A DNA stretch of 64,000 bases from Nitrospinaceae bacterium (GCA_028278405.1 JANQEK010000043.1:52598-116597); one strand, 5' to 3'. Positions 1 to 9,481 are shown, numbered from the stretch's first letter. The notes: generated from the letters alone by a model not told the origin. A program made the numbers and translations.

Positions 1-151
1 CCATGGAATGAGCGCTGATGACGGTATCGAGATGCCCCTGCCTCTCTTTCTTGCCTAGAATCTCAAGGTCTATAAAAATACGGTCGACTCCGGCATTCAC
101 CGCAGATTTCGCGAGGTCCGGTTGGTTGGTGATCAACATTAATTTAAGCAT
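1..151 (-). CDS. Aldolase/citrate-lyase-like protein, N-terminal fragment
   Basis: This gene starts at an ATG on the minus strand (149-151) and runs off the left edge of the window, leaving about 50 residues. The start overlaps the stop of murJ by 8 bases, so the two genes are probably translationally coupled. The fragment begins MLKLMLITNQPDLAKSAVNA and continues with a GVDRIFIDLEILGK stretch followed by ERQGHLDT. This resembles, from memory, the start of HpcH/HpaI aldolase/citrate-lyase barrel proteins found in surface-polysaccharide clusters. The catalytic part lies outside the window, so the family call is tentative. The neighbours (flippase, nucleotide-sugar dehydratase, O-acetylation genes) fit an envelope role. 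Confidence 0.5.
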   Translation of the reverse strand, partial: MLKLMLITNQPDLAKSAVNAGVDRIFIDLEILGKKERQGHLDTVISAHSM

Positions 152-1670
152 GGGTACGCAATCCCAGACGATGGATAATATAGTCCCGGTACCGTTTAAT
201 GGCCAGGAATCCGCCCGCCAGCATCAGGACTCCCGCCCCGACTGCCAGACCCAGGGAACCCACCAGGGGCAATTGGATCGTACGGACGATCCATATGAAA
301 GGCAACAGCAGGAAAAATCCAATGACAAGAACTTTCGAAACCTCAATGAGTGTCGGTAATTTAATGATAGACAGTTTGTGGCGTTGATAGAGCAGAATGA
401 TCTGTGCGGCCATAATAAGCCATAAAGAAGCGACCAGGGCCATCATAATTCCCTGCAACCCATTCTGCTCGAATAAAAATGCAGCCAGGGGCGCAAATAC
501 AATAACACCAACCAAACTGCAATAAAACGGAAGTTTGGTATCCCGCTTGGCATTGGCCAGAGCGGTCGTCAACAAGATGATTCCCTGTGCCGGCAGGGCA
601 GTGATCCCGACAGTCACTAAAAGAATAATGCTCTGGATTCCTTCTGCGGGCATGACTCCCCACTGAAAGGCCAGACGGGTCAGGGGCTGACCGAAGCAGA
701 TGAAAACCAGGACCATGGTATAGGCAATGATAAAGACCCAAAGAACTCCATCGGTTGCCAGTCGCTCCCCTTCCTCATTACGGTCCTGTGCAAAAAACTC
801 AGAAAGTTTTGGAAAAAGCACCGAAGCCAATACCCCCAGGCAGACTCCCATGGGCAATTCGATCAATTTCAATGAGTAGTTCATCGAAGCAAACCCACCC
901 GGTCCCGCCAGAGAAGACACGGCGCGGGCAATGACGGGAAGAGCCGCTATCAGACTTCCAGCGGCCAGGGCTTGAAAATACCGGAAAAACAAATCTCTTG
1001 AAATAAGCCAACCTTCCGGTCGTGTCCATTGCATCCCCTGGGTTCCCATGCAGACGAGTTGCGAAAACCATCGTAAAAGTCCTCCGATAAGAACGGCAGC
1101 CCCCAGAATTTTGAAGTCGCCTGCATCGGTCACGAAAAAAAACAGCGCAACAATCAAGGTCGTATTGAAAATAAACGTCCCCAACGCTGGAACGGCGAAA
1201 TGGTTTTTGGATTGAAGATAACTCATGGTGATGCCCGCCAAAGCGGTTAACGGCATCAACCATAAAACAATGGTTAACAAATACCGGGTGGTTTGTACCG
1301 ATGCCGGGTCAAATCCCGGTGCAAATACATGAATCAACAGGTCGGCATTCCAAACCAGGATTGCCACCAATAACAAGAATCCCGAGCCGGCCAGAAAGCT
1401 GGATTGCAGGAACAGATGATCAGCGATTTTTGGAGCAGAGCGTTTGAATTCCGGAATAAGGGCGGCGGCGAAGGCGCCTCCCATCAGCAGATTGATCAGA
1501 AAATCCGGTAGAGTCAGGGAAAATAAAACGATATCCGCGTCCTGGCTGACGCCGAATTTGGAAGCCACCGCTACATCCCGCAAAAATCCAGTGAGTCGGC
1601 CAAGCAGGATACCCCCCGAGACCAGCAAACCGGCAGACACCAGATGACGTAATAGCGATTTGGAACTCAT
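144..1670 (-). CDS. murJ: Lipid II flippase MurJ (MOP exporter superfamily)
   Basis: The 508-residue protein has the full length and multi-helix hydrophobic pattern (about 14 membrane segments) of MurJ. This inner-membrane flippase moves undecaprenyl-linked lipid II to the periplasm for peptidoglycan synthesis. The conserved N-terminal block GRLTGFLRDVAVASKFG (about residues 24-40), followed by DADIVLFSLTLPDFLINLLM and the AFAAALIPEF motif, is typical of MurJ, as are the paired Arg residues in helix 1. The gene ends inside the start of the next leftward gene, suggesting an operon. MurJ and Wzx-type exporters share a fold, but the N-terminal motif favours MurJ. Confidence 0.93.
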   Translation of the reverse strand: MSSKSLLRHLVSAGLLVSGGILLGRLTGFLRDVAVASKFGVSQDADIVLFSLTLPDFLINLLMGGAFAAALIPEFKRSAPKIADHLFLQSSFLAGSGFLLLVAILVWNADLLIHVFAPGFDPASVQTTRYLLTIVLWLMPLTALAGITMSYLQSKNHFAVPALGTFIFNTTLIVALFFFVTDAGDFKILGAAVLIGGLLRWFSQLVCMGTQGMQWTRPEGWLISRDLFFRYFQALAAGSLIAALPVIARAVSSLAGPGGFASMNYSLKLIELPMGVCLGVLASVLFPKLSEFFAQDRNEEGERLATDGVLWVFIIAYTMVLVFICFGQPLTRLAFQWGVMPAEGIQSIILLVTVGITALPAQGIILLTTALANAKRDTKLPFYCSLVGVIVFAPLAAFLFEQNGLQGIMMALVASLWLIMAAQIILLYQRHKLSIIKLPTLIEVSKVLVIGFFLLLPFIWIVRTIQLPLVGSLGLAVGAGVLMLAGGFLAIKRYRDYIIHRLGLRTHA

Positions 1671-2086
1671 AGAGGCGGTAGAGTTGATGGCATTAGGATG
1701 CGCCAGCGGAATGGCAGCGCAAGCTGCCGGTTCAATCAGCTCAGGAAAGTTTCGGAGTTCGCGGCAAAGCCGCCGGCGTGATGGTTTTTATTTTCCGGTT
1801 TAATCGACAGGTGATGCCAGTTTTCCTTCAGTTTCCGGCGATTAGGAACGTGCCAAAAATTTTAACATAATACAAAGTACTTTAAAACAGAGGGAATTCC
1901 CTTTACTGAGGAGCAAATCATTTGCCAAACAAGGGCTTATGAGATATTCTTTACAAAGAAAGGCGCGGGTATTCATCTTGGTGCTGGATTTTACACTCCT
2001 TCTGCCGCGCAAAAAGTTGTACAGGTTCTAGCTTCAATCTTGAACTGACGAAACCCAACCTCCACCCAACAGTTTCGGGATCATCC
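1671..2086. other. Intergenic region between divergent murJ and capD-like genes
   Basis: These 416 bases separate two divergent genes and should carry both promoters. The stretch near 1855-1930 is AT-rich, but I see no -35/-10 pair good enough to name, no hairpin terminator, no RNA gene and no convincing small coding frame. Open frames crossing it lack coding character. Confidence 0.5.
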
Positions 2087-3955
2087 ATGGCCGTTCTTAA
2101 GCTCAAAATGAGATGGTTGCCCTTGATCGTTCTGGACCTCGTGATCAGCGTCCTGACGATGTATCTTGCCTTCTTTCTACGGTTTGACGGGGCTATACCG
2201 GAAAACCAACTGTCCACGTTTTATAATCTCCTGCCTTTTCTCATACTATGTCGCCTGCCGGCATTTCTCTATTTCGGCTTGTATTCCCGGGTTTGGGAGT
2301 ATTCCAGTCTGGAAGACCTGTTACAAATTGTGAAAGCGGTGAGTACAGGAACCCTGGTCATTTTGTTTGCTTCCTTCATGTTCAACCGGGCGGCGTTGGT
2401 GCCGCGGTCCGTGCTGTTTGTCGATATGTTTACCCTGATGTTGATGCTGGGCGGCATACGATTGATCTGGCGCCTGGCCAAGGAACGGGAATACCGGGTT
2501 CCAAAAAGTGAAGCGGATCACCGGATTCCGGTATTGATCATGGGAGCCGGCTATACCGGGATGCATTTGTTCAGGCATCTGCGCAGTTTTTCAAATCATT
2601 ACTGGGTTGTGGGGTTTGTCGACAACGATCCCAAAAAAATCAATAGTCATATCCTGGGAATCAAAGTATTGGGGAGCCAGCAGGATATTCCCGAGCTTAA
2701 AAAAGAGTTGTCCGTTCAGGAGGTGTTGATCGCCATCAATGGCATCGATGGGGCTGGCCTGAGCAGCATTGTAGAGACTTGTCGATCCTGCAATGTCAAA
2801 TGCAAGACCGTGTCCTCCATATTCGACCTGTCCACACAGCAACCCCATATTTCAACCATCCGCAATATTGAAATTTCAGATCTTTTGGGACGTGAGCCGG
2901 TCAGTCTGGATTTATCCCTGATTAAGAAAATGATTGCGGGGCAACGGGTTCTGGTGACAGGAGCCGGGGGATCCATCGGTTCGGAACTTTGCCGCCAATT
3001 GCTGGAATACGAACCCGAGTCTCTGATCATGATCGATCGCGGAGAGAATTACTTGTACGACCTGAACATGGAATTGTCCGGAAACTCCTCCGAAACCCAA
3101 CAGCATTATTATTTTGGATCCGTCACCCATGCGCCTCAAATGGATTCTGTTTTTGAAAAACATCGTCCTCATCTGGTTTTTCATGCGGCCGCTCACAAAC
3201 ATGTTCCTCTAATGGAAACGAATGTGGAAGACGCGATTTTCAATAATGTGTTGGGGACTCAGCTGACGGCGGATATATCTGAAAAATACCAGGTAGAGAA
3301 ATTCATTTTGGTGTCGACGGATAAAGTGGTGAAGCCCACCAGCGTTATGGGAATGACCAAGAAAATAGCTGAAAAATATATTCAATATAAAGGCCGCGAT
3401 TCACAGACCCGGTTTTTGACCGTTCGATTTGGCAATGTGCTGGGAAGCAATGGCAGCGTGGTTCCCTTATTCAAAAAGCAGATTGAAAAGGGAGGCCCGG
3501 TGACGGTGACGCATCCGGACATGGAAAGATTTTTCATGCTGATACCCGAAGCGGTCCAGTTGATTTTGCAAGCGGCGCCTCTGGGGCAGGGCGGAGAAAT
3601 ATTCTTGCTGGAAATGGGAAAACCGGTGAAGCTCATGGAATTGGCAGAAAAAATGATCCGGCTGCTGGGATACACTCCGCACGAGACCATGGAAATCAAA
3701 ATCACCGGAATACGGCCGGGGGAAAAGTTATACGAAGAATTAATTGATGTGGGTGAAGAGGTTCTACCCACCCTCCATAAAAAAATCAATCGACTCAAAC
3801 CCAATACACAACCCACCGATGATTTCGTCCTTAAAATGGAAGGATTGTATGAATCCCTCCCCAACCTGGACAATGAAAGCCTGAAAACAAGATTGTTCGA
3901 TTTTGTTGCGACCCAATGCGTGGATAAAACCGAATCAGCCGAGGTTCACAGATAA
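2087..3955 (+). CDS. Membrane-bound nucleotide-sugar 4,6-dehydratase (WbpM/CapD/PglF family)
   Basis: The 622-residue protein has four N-terminal membrane helices, a first Rossmann domain (GAGYTGMHLFRHLRS near residue 155) and a catalytic short-chain dehydrogenase domain with VTGAGGSIGSELCRQL near residue 290. This two-nucleotide-fold layout is that of WbpM, CapD and PglF, which dehydrate UDP-GlcNAc as a first step in making surface sugars such as QuiNAc, FucNAc or bacillosamine. The active site reads STDKVVKPTSVMGMTKK near residue 409, with Met in place of the usual catalytic Tyr; S-M-K is characteristic of the WbpM group. Length is normal. The exact sugar product cannot be read from sequence. 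Confidence 0.9.
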   Translation: MAVLKLKMRWLPLIVLDLVISVLTMYLAFFLRFDGAIPENQLSTFYNLLPFLILCRLPAFLYFGLYSRVWEYSSLEDLLQIVKAVSTGTLVILFASFMFNRAALVPRSVLFVDMFTLMLMLGGIRLIWRLAKEREYRVPKSEADHRIPVLIMGAGYTGMHLFRHLRSFSNHYWVVGFVDNDPKKINSHILGIKVLGSQQDIPELKKELSVQEVLIAINGIDGAGLSSIVETCRSCNVKCKTVSSIFDLSTQQPHISTIRNIEISDLLGREPVSLDLSLIKKMIAGQRVLVTGAGGSIGSELCRQLLEYEPESLIMIDRGENYLYDLNMELSGNSSETQQHYYFGSVTHAPQMDSVFEKHRPHLVFHAAAHKHVPLMETNVEDAIFNNVLGTQLTADISEKYQVEKFILVSTDKVVKPTSVMGMTKKIAEKYIQYKGRDSQTRFLTVRFGNVLGSNGSVVPLFKKQIEKGGPVTVTHPDMERFFMLIPEAVQLILQAAPLGQGGEIFLLEMGKPVKLMELAEKMIRLLGYTPHETMEIKITGIRPGEKLYEELIDVGEEVLPTLHKKINRLKPNTQPTDDFVLKMEGLYESLPNLDNESLKTRLFDFVATQCVDKTESAEVHR

Positions 3956-3971
3956 TCTATTGCGGGTTCCG

Positions 3972-5045
3972 TTAATCGGACGGGGCCAGAACGCCCATCC
4001 GGTTGAGATATTCCTGAAGTGCGCGCGCCACCGTGCGGTGACCGGCAGAACCCCAGTGCGTGTCGTTAGGCAGGTACACGTCCCAAGTGCCGCGGGCGAT
4101 TTCATTTTTCAGGGCTACATTCAGATTCGGAACATTCAGTGTCCGGTGTTTTTTGATTTCATCCATCCAGCGAATTTTCTCACGGTCGAAGTCTTTAGCG
4201 AATTCCTGATAGGCAGTTAACTTGTCTGGTGCAATCATGCCGACAAAAAGGGTTTTCCCGTTTTTTTGAAACGTGTTTTGAATGTAGGACAAACCGCAAA
4301 TGGCTTGATCCAGATCCTCCTTGGAAATCCCGTATCTTTCAAAATCATTGCGATAAACCAGAAGATGATCGCTTTGCCGGTTGGAAAAAAGATCGTTGCG
4401 ATTCAAGTGTATTTTAATGGCCCGGTTTGATTTTTTGTTGAAAGTCTTTTTTACAAGCCGTTTCAAATAGTGGGCGCCGGACGACAGGTTCGGATGAAAC
4501 GGACCTCCCTCGGTGTTTCTCATATGCGGCTGCGTTGTCTGGTTTCCCGGAAGGGTTCGGACCCGTTCTCCCTGATAAGGAACTGAAGTTGTCCGACAAT
4601 TTCCTTTATTCCAACTGGTGGCCCGCCCCACGAAGGAGCGTTCCACGGTTTCGTAAATCACAATACGAGGCGGGTGGTCCTGATAGGCGGGGCTGACAAC
4701 GAACGATTCAATATCAATATCATCCACTTTGTAAGTGACGAGGCTCAAGCCGGTTTCACGAACGAAATAATTCTGCCATTGAGTGAGGGGGAAGGTGTGT
4801 GAAAAAGAATCGCCCAGAACCACGACGTCGTAATATCGGTCGTATTGATCTCCTTCCTCCAATGTAAAAAGCATGGAAGAAAAACGTTGCTGCGGTTCAT
4901 TCCAGCCGAAATCGTTTTCCGTAAATCCACCTAGCCGGGTCAGGTCGCCTTCGATGGGCTCCACCCAAACGGCCAGAGAAACAAAAACAGCGAACAGAAT
5001 TCCCAGAGGGATGAGGATGATTGAATTGTAACTGCGAAAATTCAT
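3972..5045 (-). CDS. AlgX/AlgJ-like SGNH-fold O-acetyltransferase partner
   Basis: The 357-residue protein has one N-terminal membrane anchor (residues about 8-28) and a periplasmic SGNH-like domain. The block VVLGDSFSHTF near residue 75 carries the GDS nucleophile serine, and NDTHWGSAGHRTVA near residue 330 carries the D-x-x-H pair typical of AlgX/AlgJ-type O-acetyltransferases. It lies 3 bases downstream of the MBOAT gene, and together they form the usual two-part system. In that scheme the MBOAT protein passes acetyl groups across the inner membrane and this protein places them on an exported polysaccharide. The polymer substrate is unknown. The convergent capD-like gene suggests surface polysaccharide. 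Confidence 0.82.
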   Translation of the reverse strand: MNFRSYNSIILIPLGILFAVFVSLAVWVEPIEGDLTRLGGFTENDFGWNEPQQRFSSMLFTLEEGDQYDRYYDVVVLGDSFSHTFPLTQWQNYFVRETGLSLVTYKVDDIDIESFVVSPAYQDHPPRIVIYETVERSFVGRATSWNKGNCRTTSVPYQGERVRTLPGNQTTQPHMRNTEGGPFHPNLSSGAHYLKRLVKKTFNKKSNRAIKIHLNRNDLFSNRQSDHLLVYRNDFERYGISKEDLDQAICGLSYIQNTFQKNGKTLFVGMIAPDKLTAYQEFAKDFDREKIRWMDEIKKHRTLNVPNLNVALKNEIARGTWDVYLPNDTHWGSAGHRTVARALQEYLNRMGVLAPSD

Positions 5046-5048
5046 CGG

Positions 5049-6602
5049 TCAAAATTGAAAGTATAAAAATTCGCTGATACCCGTCATATTAAACAAGCAC
5101 AGAACAGCCATAACCAGAACCGCCAGTGACCAGGTACGGCTGGGTTTCCATTCGATAAAAGAAGGATCGCGTGGGTCTTCAAGAAAATTAATTGCTGGTT
5201 CGAATTTGCGCATGATTTGCTGTGTATTCGGTAAAACCCAGCAGGCTAGAAGTAAAGGCAAAGCCCAATATAAGAGCGCGCGTTTGATATGAATGACCAG
5301 GATTCCGGTTTCCATCCCCCAATCTTGCAATAGGGGACCGAGGCGGTCCATTTTGGCCACCCATTCCTTGTTGATGGGAAAACCGTTGTACCCCATCATT
5401 CCCTCGTAAACTTTCAGCGCGGCATCCATAGTGTCGGCGCGAAACACTACCCAGGCGACAACCACCACGAAAAAAGTGAGTGAACGGGACGCATAGAGAT
5501 AAAAACTTCCCTTGAGATTCCAGTTCAATGAGGTGTATACAGCCCGCCAGGCATGGTTGATGAACAAGTATACACCGTGCAGTCCGCCCCAGATCACAAA
5601 CGTCCAGCCCGCTCCGTGCCAAAGTCCTCCCAGAAGCATGGTAATAATCAGATTCATATATTGACGGGCCGGGCCTTTCTGGTTACCGCCCAACGGAATG
5701 TACAGGTAATCCAGCATGAATCGGGAGAGTGTCATATGCCAGCGCCGCCAAAAGTCGACAATACTTGTTGCTTTATAAGGCGAGTTGAAATTGAGCGGCA
5801 GGCGAACCCCGAACATTCGTCCCAGGCCAATCGCCATATCCGAATATCCTGAGAAATCGAAATAGAGCTGAAAGGTGTATGCCAGTGCAGCTCCCCAACC
5901 TTCAAAAAAAGTGATGTCCGCTCCTGCCGCCGCGGCGTTGAACACCGGAGTGGAAAATTGCGCAACGGTGTCGGCGATCATCACCTTCTTAAACAGGCCG
6001 ATAAAGAAAATGGTGATCCCTATCGAAAAATTTTCGTTTTTGAATTTGTAAAGAGAATCTCTGGCAAACTGGTGGAGCATCTCCTTGTGGTGGACAATGG
6101 GACCGGCGATCAACTGGGGGAAAAAAGTGACGAACAAGCAGTATTGAAGGAAATTGTGCTCGCGGGTTTCGCCCCGGTAAACGTCCACCAGATAAGCAAT
6201 CTGCTGAAATGTAAAAAATGAGATGGCGAGCGGCAGGATGATAGGGGCTAAATGAAATTCCGTGTCGAATCCCTGGTTGACCGCGTTGACAAAAAAATTC
6301 GCATACTTGAAATATCCAATAGCCGCCAGGTTGCCGGCGATACCCACTACCAGCAATCCCTTCTTTCCGGATGTGGGGTTGGAGGAACCCATGGCGAGGC
6401 CGACGCCAATACTGTAATTGAACAGGACCGATCCGATTAGAAGACCCAAGTAGGCCGGATTCCACCATCCGTAAAAAAACAGCGATGCGGCCACCAGCCA
6501 GGAAATGGCGATACGATGATGTCCCCAGGCGCCTATCTTGAAAAAAAGAAACAGGGTAATGGGAAGGAAAAAAATTATGAAAGGATAGGAATTAAACAGC
6601 AT
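5049..6602 (-). CDS. MBOAT-family O-acyltransferase (AlgI-like)
   Basis: The 517-residue polytopic membrane protein matches AlgI/PatA-type MBOAT acyltransferases. The family signature is present: an early FFP/TFFPQLIAGPIVHH block (about residue 160), NFNSPYKATSIVDFWRRWHMTLSRF, and LGGLWHGAGWTFVIWGGLHG near residue 330, which contains the invariant catalytic His. The protein moves acetyl groups to the periplasmic side for polysaccharide O-acetylation. It is immediately upstream of the AlgX-like gene (3-base gap) and almost certainly co-transcribed with it. Length and motifs are complete. Alginate itself is not implied, because no alginate polymerase genes are nearby. Confidence 0.93.
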   Translation of the reverse strand: MLFNSYPFIIFFLPITLFLFFKIGAWGHHRIAISWLVAASLFFYGWWNPAYLGLLIGSVLFNYSIGVGLAMGSSNPTSGKKGLLVVGIAGNLAAIGYFKYANFFVNAVNQGFDTEFHLAPIILPLAISFFTFQQIAYLVDVYRGETREHNFLQYCLFVTFFPQLIAGPIVHHKEMLHQFARDSLYKFKNENFSIGITIFFIGLFKKVMIADTVAQFSTPVFNAAAAGADITFFEGWGAALAYTFQLYFDFSGYSDMAIGLGRMFGVRLPLNFNSPYKATSIVDFWRRWHMTLSRFMLDYLYIPLGGNQKGPARQYMNLIITMLLGGLWHGAGWTFVIWGGLHGVYLFINHAWRAVYTSLNWNLKGSFYLYASRSLTFFVVVVAWVVFRADTMDAALKVYEGMMGYNGFPINKEWVAKMDRLGPLLQDWGMETGILVIHIKRALLYWALPLLLACWVLPNTQQIMRKFEPAINFLEDPRDPSFIEWKPSRTWSLAVLVMAVLCLFNMTGISEFLYFQF

Positions 6603-6701
6603 TAGTTTAATTCAATTGTAATGGCGACAATGTTACGTGGATTTTCTACCCTGGAGGTCATGATCAAAAAAGAAAGTATCGCGTGGAAAATCGGCCGGTA
6701 T

Positions 6702-7304
6702 TTAAACTTTGAACACTTTGGCCTGATCAAGGAAGTGGATGATCTGTTTGACACAATCGTCCACTGAATGCTCAGAAGTTTTGATGTGAACCTCCGGCAA
6801 TACGGGCGGCTCATAAGGAGAGGAAATTCCGGTAAAATCGTTGATCTCTCCCTTGCGTGCTTTTTTATACAGTCCTTTGGTATCTCGTTCTTCGCAAACC
6901 TCGAGAGGGCAGTCGACAAAGACCTCGATAAAACGGCCGTCGTCCATCGACCCCCGCACCCAGTCCCGGTCTTCCCGAAAAGGGGAAATAAAAGCGACAA
7001 TCACCACAAACGCCTGATTGGCGAGCAATTTTGCCACTTCGCCGATTCTACGGATATTCTCCTTCCGGTCTTCGGCGGAAAAACCGAGGTCCTGATTCAG
7101 TCCACTGCGAACAATATCTCCATCCAAAATAGTGACTAACGCTTTCTGTTCGAACAGGGCGTTTTCCAAAGCAATGGATACGGTGGTTTTGCCTGCACCC
7201 GACAAACCGGTCAGCCAGATGATAGTGCCTTTTTGCTGAAACCGTGCTTCTCTTTGGTCACGGCTGATCTTTTGGGGGGCAGACTGAGTTTGAGAAATTC
7301 CCAT
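6702..7304 (-). CDS. cysC: Adenylyl-sulfate (APS) kinase
   Basis: The 200-residue protein is a complete single-domain APS kinase, which phosphorylates adenosine 5'-phosphosulfate to PAPS. The P-loop GLSGAGKTT lies near residues 34-42 and is followed by LDGDIVRSGLNQDLGFS, RKENIRRIGEVAKL, FISPFREDRDWVR and VDCPLEVCEERDTKGLYKKA, all CysC signatures. No ATP sulfurylase gene is adjacent. The position beside the O-acetylation pair suggests that PAPS may serve sulfation of a surface polymer rather than only cysteine synthesis; that is inference. An overlapping frame at 6602-7000 is a shadow. Confidence 0.95.
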   Translation of the reverse strand: MGISQTQSAPQKISRDQREARFQQKGTIIWLTGLSGAGKTTVSIALENALFEQKALVTILDGDIVRSGLNQDLGFSAEDRKENIRRIGEVAKLLANQAFVVIVAFISPFREDRDWVRGSMDDGRFIEVFVDCPLEVCEERDTKGLYKKARKGEINDFTGISSPYEPPVLPEVHIKTSEHSVDDCVKQIIHFLDQAKVFKV

Positions 7305-7535
7305 AATGACCTTTGAATAAAATCGGAGTGTGCAGTTTTTCTGGGGATTCCAGTTGTTAGCTGTTTACTGGAGACAACCGCAATATATCCTTAAATTGTA
7401 GAAGGAAATGCTTCCGTAGACAAGTGATATATAATTGCGTGTATTCGAAAAGAATGATTTTGCTCTCTCCTGAAAGAAGCCTGGCAGGAAGTATCGGTTT
7501 CCATTTCAATAAAATGGTTCGGGCAACGCTTCCCT

Positions 7536-8303
7536 TCAATAAATATCCGAGGACCAATCCAGACTTTCCAGATGTTCTCTCAAGTGGGAGATGGTCCTGA
7601 ACCGTTCCAGGATCAGCGATCGCTTGAGTCCACAACAGATTTCTTTCACGGTGCCCGGCATTTTTGAGTATCGTTTGGCGCCTCCCAGTGCGTCATAAAA
7701 TATCCGGATCAATTCGCAGATATCCTGCTGACGTGTTTCTTTTTTCGGGATGGGGCCGTTGAACAAGTCGAGCAGTTTGACCTCAAATTCCAATCCGAAC
7801 CGGTTGACGATGATGTTGTCCGTGTGCAGATCACCGTGGGTTTCGTTCAACAGATGAATTTCCTCGATCCCGCAGGTCAGCGCATACAACAGGTGGAGGG
7901 CTTGATAGGGATGAAGCCTGTGTCCCGGAAACTTCTTGAGGAATTCCGACAGCAAATCTCCTTCGACATAATCCGAAATCAAAACCGTGATCGGAATTTT
8001 CCGGACCAGCAGAATTTCCTCTGTGTGGTACTGGATCAGAATGGGCACCTGGCGAAGCTTGTGCAGTTTCTGGGCATAGGTTTTGGCGGTTTTGCCGCCG
8101 CGGTTTCTCTGAGGGAAAAACAGTTTTGCCGCCCGTTCAATGCCGGTACGGATCTCGCGGATTTTGTAGACTTCCCCCTCCCAGCCTGCGCCGAGTAGAG
8201 AAAGGACTTCATATTTTCCGGAAATTTTGCGTCCGGCAGCGAGGTCGAACGAATCGATCACTGCCTTCCTGGCGCCCTTTTTCCCCAAAACAACTCTCCT
8301 CAA
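7536..8303 (-). CDS. Protein-kinase-fold protein (LPS-kinase/aminoglycoside-kinase-like)
   Basis: This 255-residue soluble protein has a small kinase fold. A glycine-rich loop LLGAGWEGEVYKI lies near residues 35-47, followed by an AAKLFFP lysine strand (β3), the catalytic loop ETHGDLHTDNIIV near residue 155, and KLLDLFNG where DFG would be expected. The HGDLHxDN loop is typical of the LPS kinase, RIO and aminoglycoside-kinase branch rather than Hanks-type Ser/Thr kinases. The Asp of the DFG position is kept within LLDLF, so activity is plausible. Its substrate is unknown. It lies 231 bases upstream of cysC, within the envelope-polysaccharide block. Confidence 0.72.
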   Translation of the reverse strand: MRRVVLGKKGARKAVIDSFDLAAGRKISGKYEVLSLLGAGWEGEVYKIREIRTGIERAAKLFFPQRNRGGKTAKTYAQKLHKLRQVPILIQYHTEEILLVRKIPITVLISDYVEGDLLSEFLKKFPGHRLHPYQALHLLYALTCGIEEIHLLNETHGDLHTDNIIVNRFGLEFEVKLLDLFNGPIPKKETRQQDICELIRIFYDALGGAKRYSKMPGTVKEICCGLKRSLILERFRTISHLREHLESLDWSSDIY

Positions 8304-8454
8304 TCAACGTGGAAATTGGTGCTTTCTTTTTACGGAAAAAGTTCTCATTTGGCAATTGATTTCTCAGGGACCGGAACAAGGATTATCTGGTGTTGTCAGA
8401 AGATGGCAATCGTCTGCTGGTGCGTGGCAAATGATCTGTGGGAGGGAGAAACAC

Positions 8455-8495
8455 AAAAAAATCCCCACCGCCTTTACAGAAAAGGGTCAGTGGGA
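8455..8495 (-). terminator. Rho-independent terminator after the 8515-8958 lipoprotein gene
   Basis: On the minus strand a CCCAC...GTGGGG outer stem encloses an inner CCTTT/AAAGG stem and is followed by seven T residues. It lies 20 bases past the stop of the lipoprotein gene, in the right orientation to end that transcript. Confidence 0.65.
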
Positions 8496-8514
8496 GATGG
8501 TGTGGCGTATATGA

Positions 8515-8958
8515 TTATTTGTTGGCGCAGACGGCGGTCACACCGCATTTGATGTAGTGATTAGAGATGCCGAAAAAGTCCTTCGATCTCGGGGCATGTC
8601 GGCCCTCACACACGCAGGCATTTTTAGTTCTACGCTGGATCGCTCGATCCGGTCCTTTTATTTTAAAGGGATCGTCCCCGGCAGTACCCGTTTCCGCCCA
8701 CCATTTTTTGCATTGGAACAGAACCGGGTAATCTTCAGGGCACTGGGCTTCCACCATGACTTTTCCCGGTTCGTCATCGGTTTCCTTACTGCTGGAACCG
8801 CCTTCGGCTGAAAATTCCTTGAGCTCCCGGGGAGCGCTGGGATCAATGGTTTTTCCACCGCCACAATGAATATTCATAAAGGCAAACAGGGTCAAAAACA
8901 GAAAGGTTGCGATACGGGTTGTGGAAATCTTCACAGAATCACTCCTCGTTGAGTTCAA
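8515..8958 (-). CDS. Small cysteine-containing secreted protein, probable lipoprotein
   Basis: The 147-residue protein starts with a basic region and a hydrophobic helix (ATFLFLTLFAFM) ending at NIHCGGG. This suits signal-peptidase cleavage and possibly lipidation at the Cys, although the lipobox is not classical. The mature part has a low-complexity acidic linker and then a domain with spaced Cys residues (EAQCPEDY, FQCKKWW, NACVCEGR, IKCGVTAVC), probably forming disulfides in the periplasm. I do not recognise the family. It is single, with its own downstream terminator, and its neighbours give no functional hint. Confidence 0.62.
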   Translation of the reverse strand: MNSTRSDSVKISTTRIATFLFLTLFAFMNIHCGGGKTIDPSAPRELKEFSAEGGSSSKETDDEPGKVMVEAQCPEDYPVLFQCKKWWAETGTAGDDPFKIKGPDRAIQRRTKNACVCEGRHAPRSKDFFGISNHYIKCGVTAVCANK

Positions 8959-9085
8959 TCGGTATATCTTTAAAGTACAATAAATTCAGCGAGGTATCAA
9001 TACATTTTCATTAACAGAAAATTTAACTATTATGCAGGAGTGCTCCCTGATGGGAGATGTATAATACAGGCAAATACTGGAAGAC

Positions 9086-9343
9086 TCATCCTTCACGAAA
9101 AAAGCCTACAAGGACCAATATAGCCATCATGAGTCCGGAAAGCAGATAGAAGAACAATCCCATGGTCGGTCTGCCTATCATGTCAACGAAGTTTGCCTTG
9201 CCGTGCATGAGACCCCAATTGAAAACGTAGGCAAAGCTGATCATTAATCCCATTTTGTACCTTCTTAAAAGGAAACAAATCGTGCTTAGAAACACGTATG
9301 AGACTATTTGTCCTAAGGGGATAGTAAATTCCATATCACTCAT
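9086..9343 (-). CDS. Small three-helix membrane protein of unknown function
   Basis: This 85-residue protein has three predicted membrane segments (IVSYVFLSTICFLL, MGLMISFAYVFNWGLM and LFFYLLSGLMMAILVLVGFF) and little else. A strong AGGAGGT ribosome site lies about 8 bases before the ATG, which supports it as a real gene in spite of its size. It sits alone between a lipoprotein gene and tRNA-Thr. No family is recognised. Confidence 0.65.
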   Translation of the reverse strand: MSDMEFTIPLGQIVSYVFLSTICFLLRRYKMGLMISFAYVFNWGLMHGKANFVDMIGRPTMGLFFYLLSGLMMAILVLVGFFREG

Positions 9344-9481
9344 AATCCAAACCTCCTGATTTTAAGGGTTGGCATTAATTCTAGAGAGGAAAGGGCCTGG
9401 CTCGTTTTTAACATCCGAGTGCTTTAAGATCATCAGGAATAAATTGTCTTTTAAGCGGGATTATCAGAACTTACAAAAAAA

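Noticed and set aside
6602..7000. 132-codon minus-strand frame overlapping cysC
   Set aside because: It overlaps cysC in another frame. cysC carries all motifs, so this is a shadow.
7536..8303. Loss of DFG in the kinase-like protein
   Set aside because: The metal-binding Asp is kept in LLDLF, and related small kinases I recall show LLDMF-type forms; not evidence for a pseudokinase.
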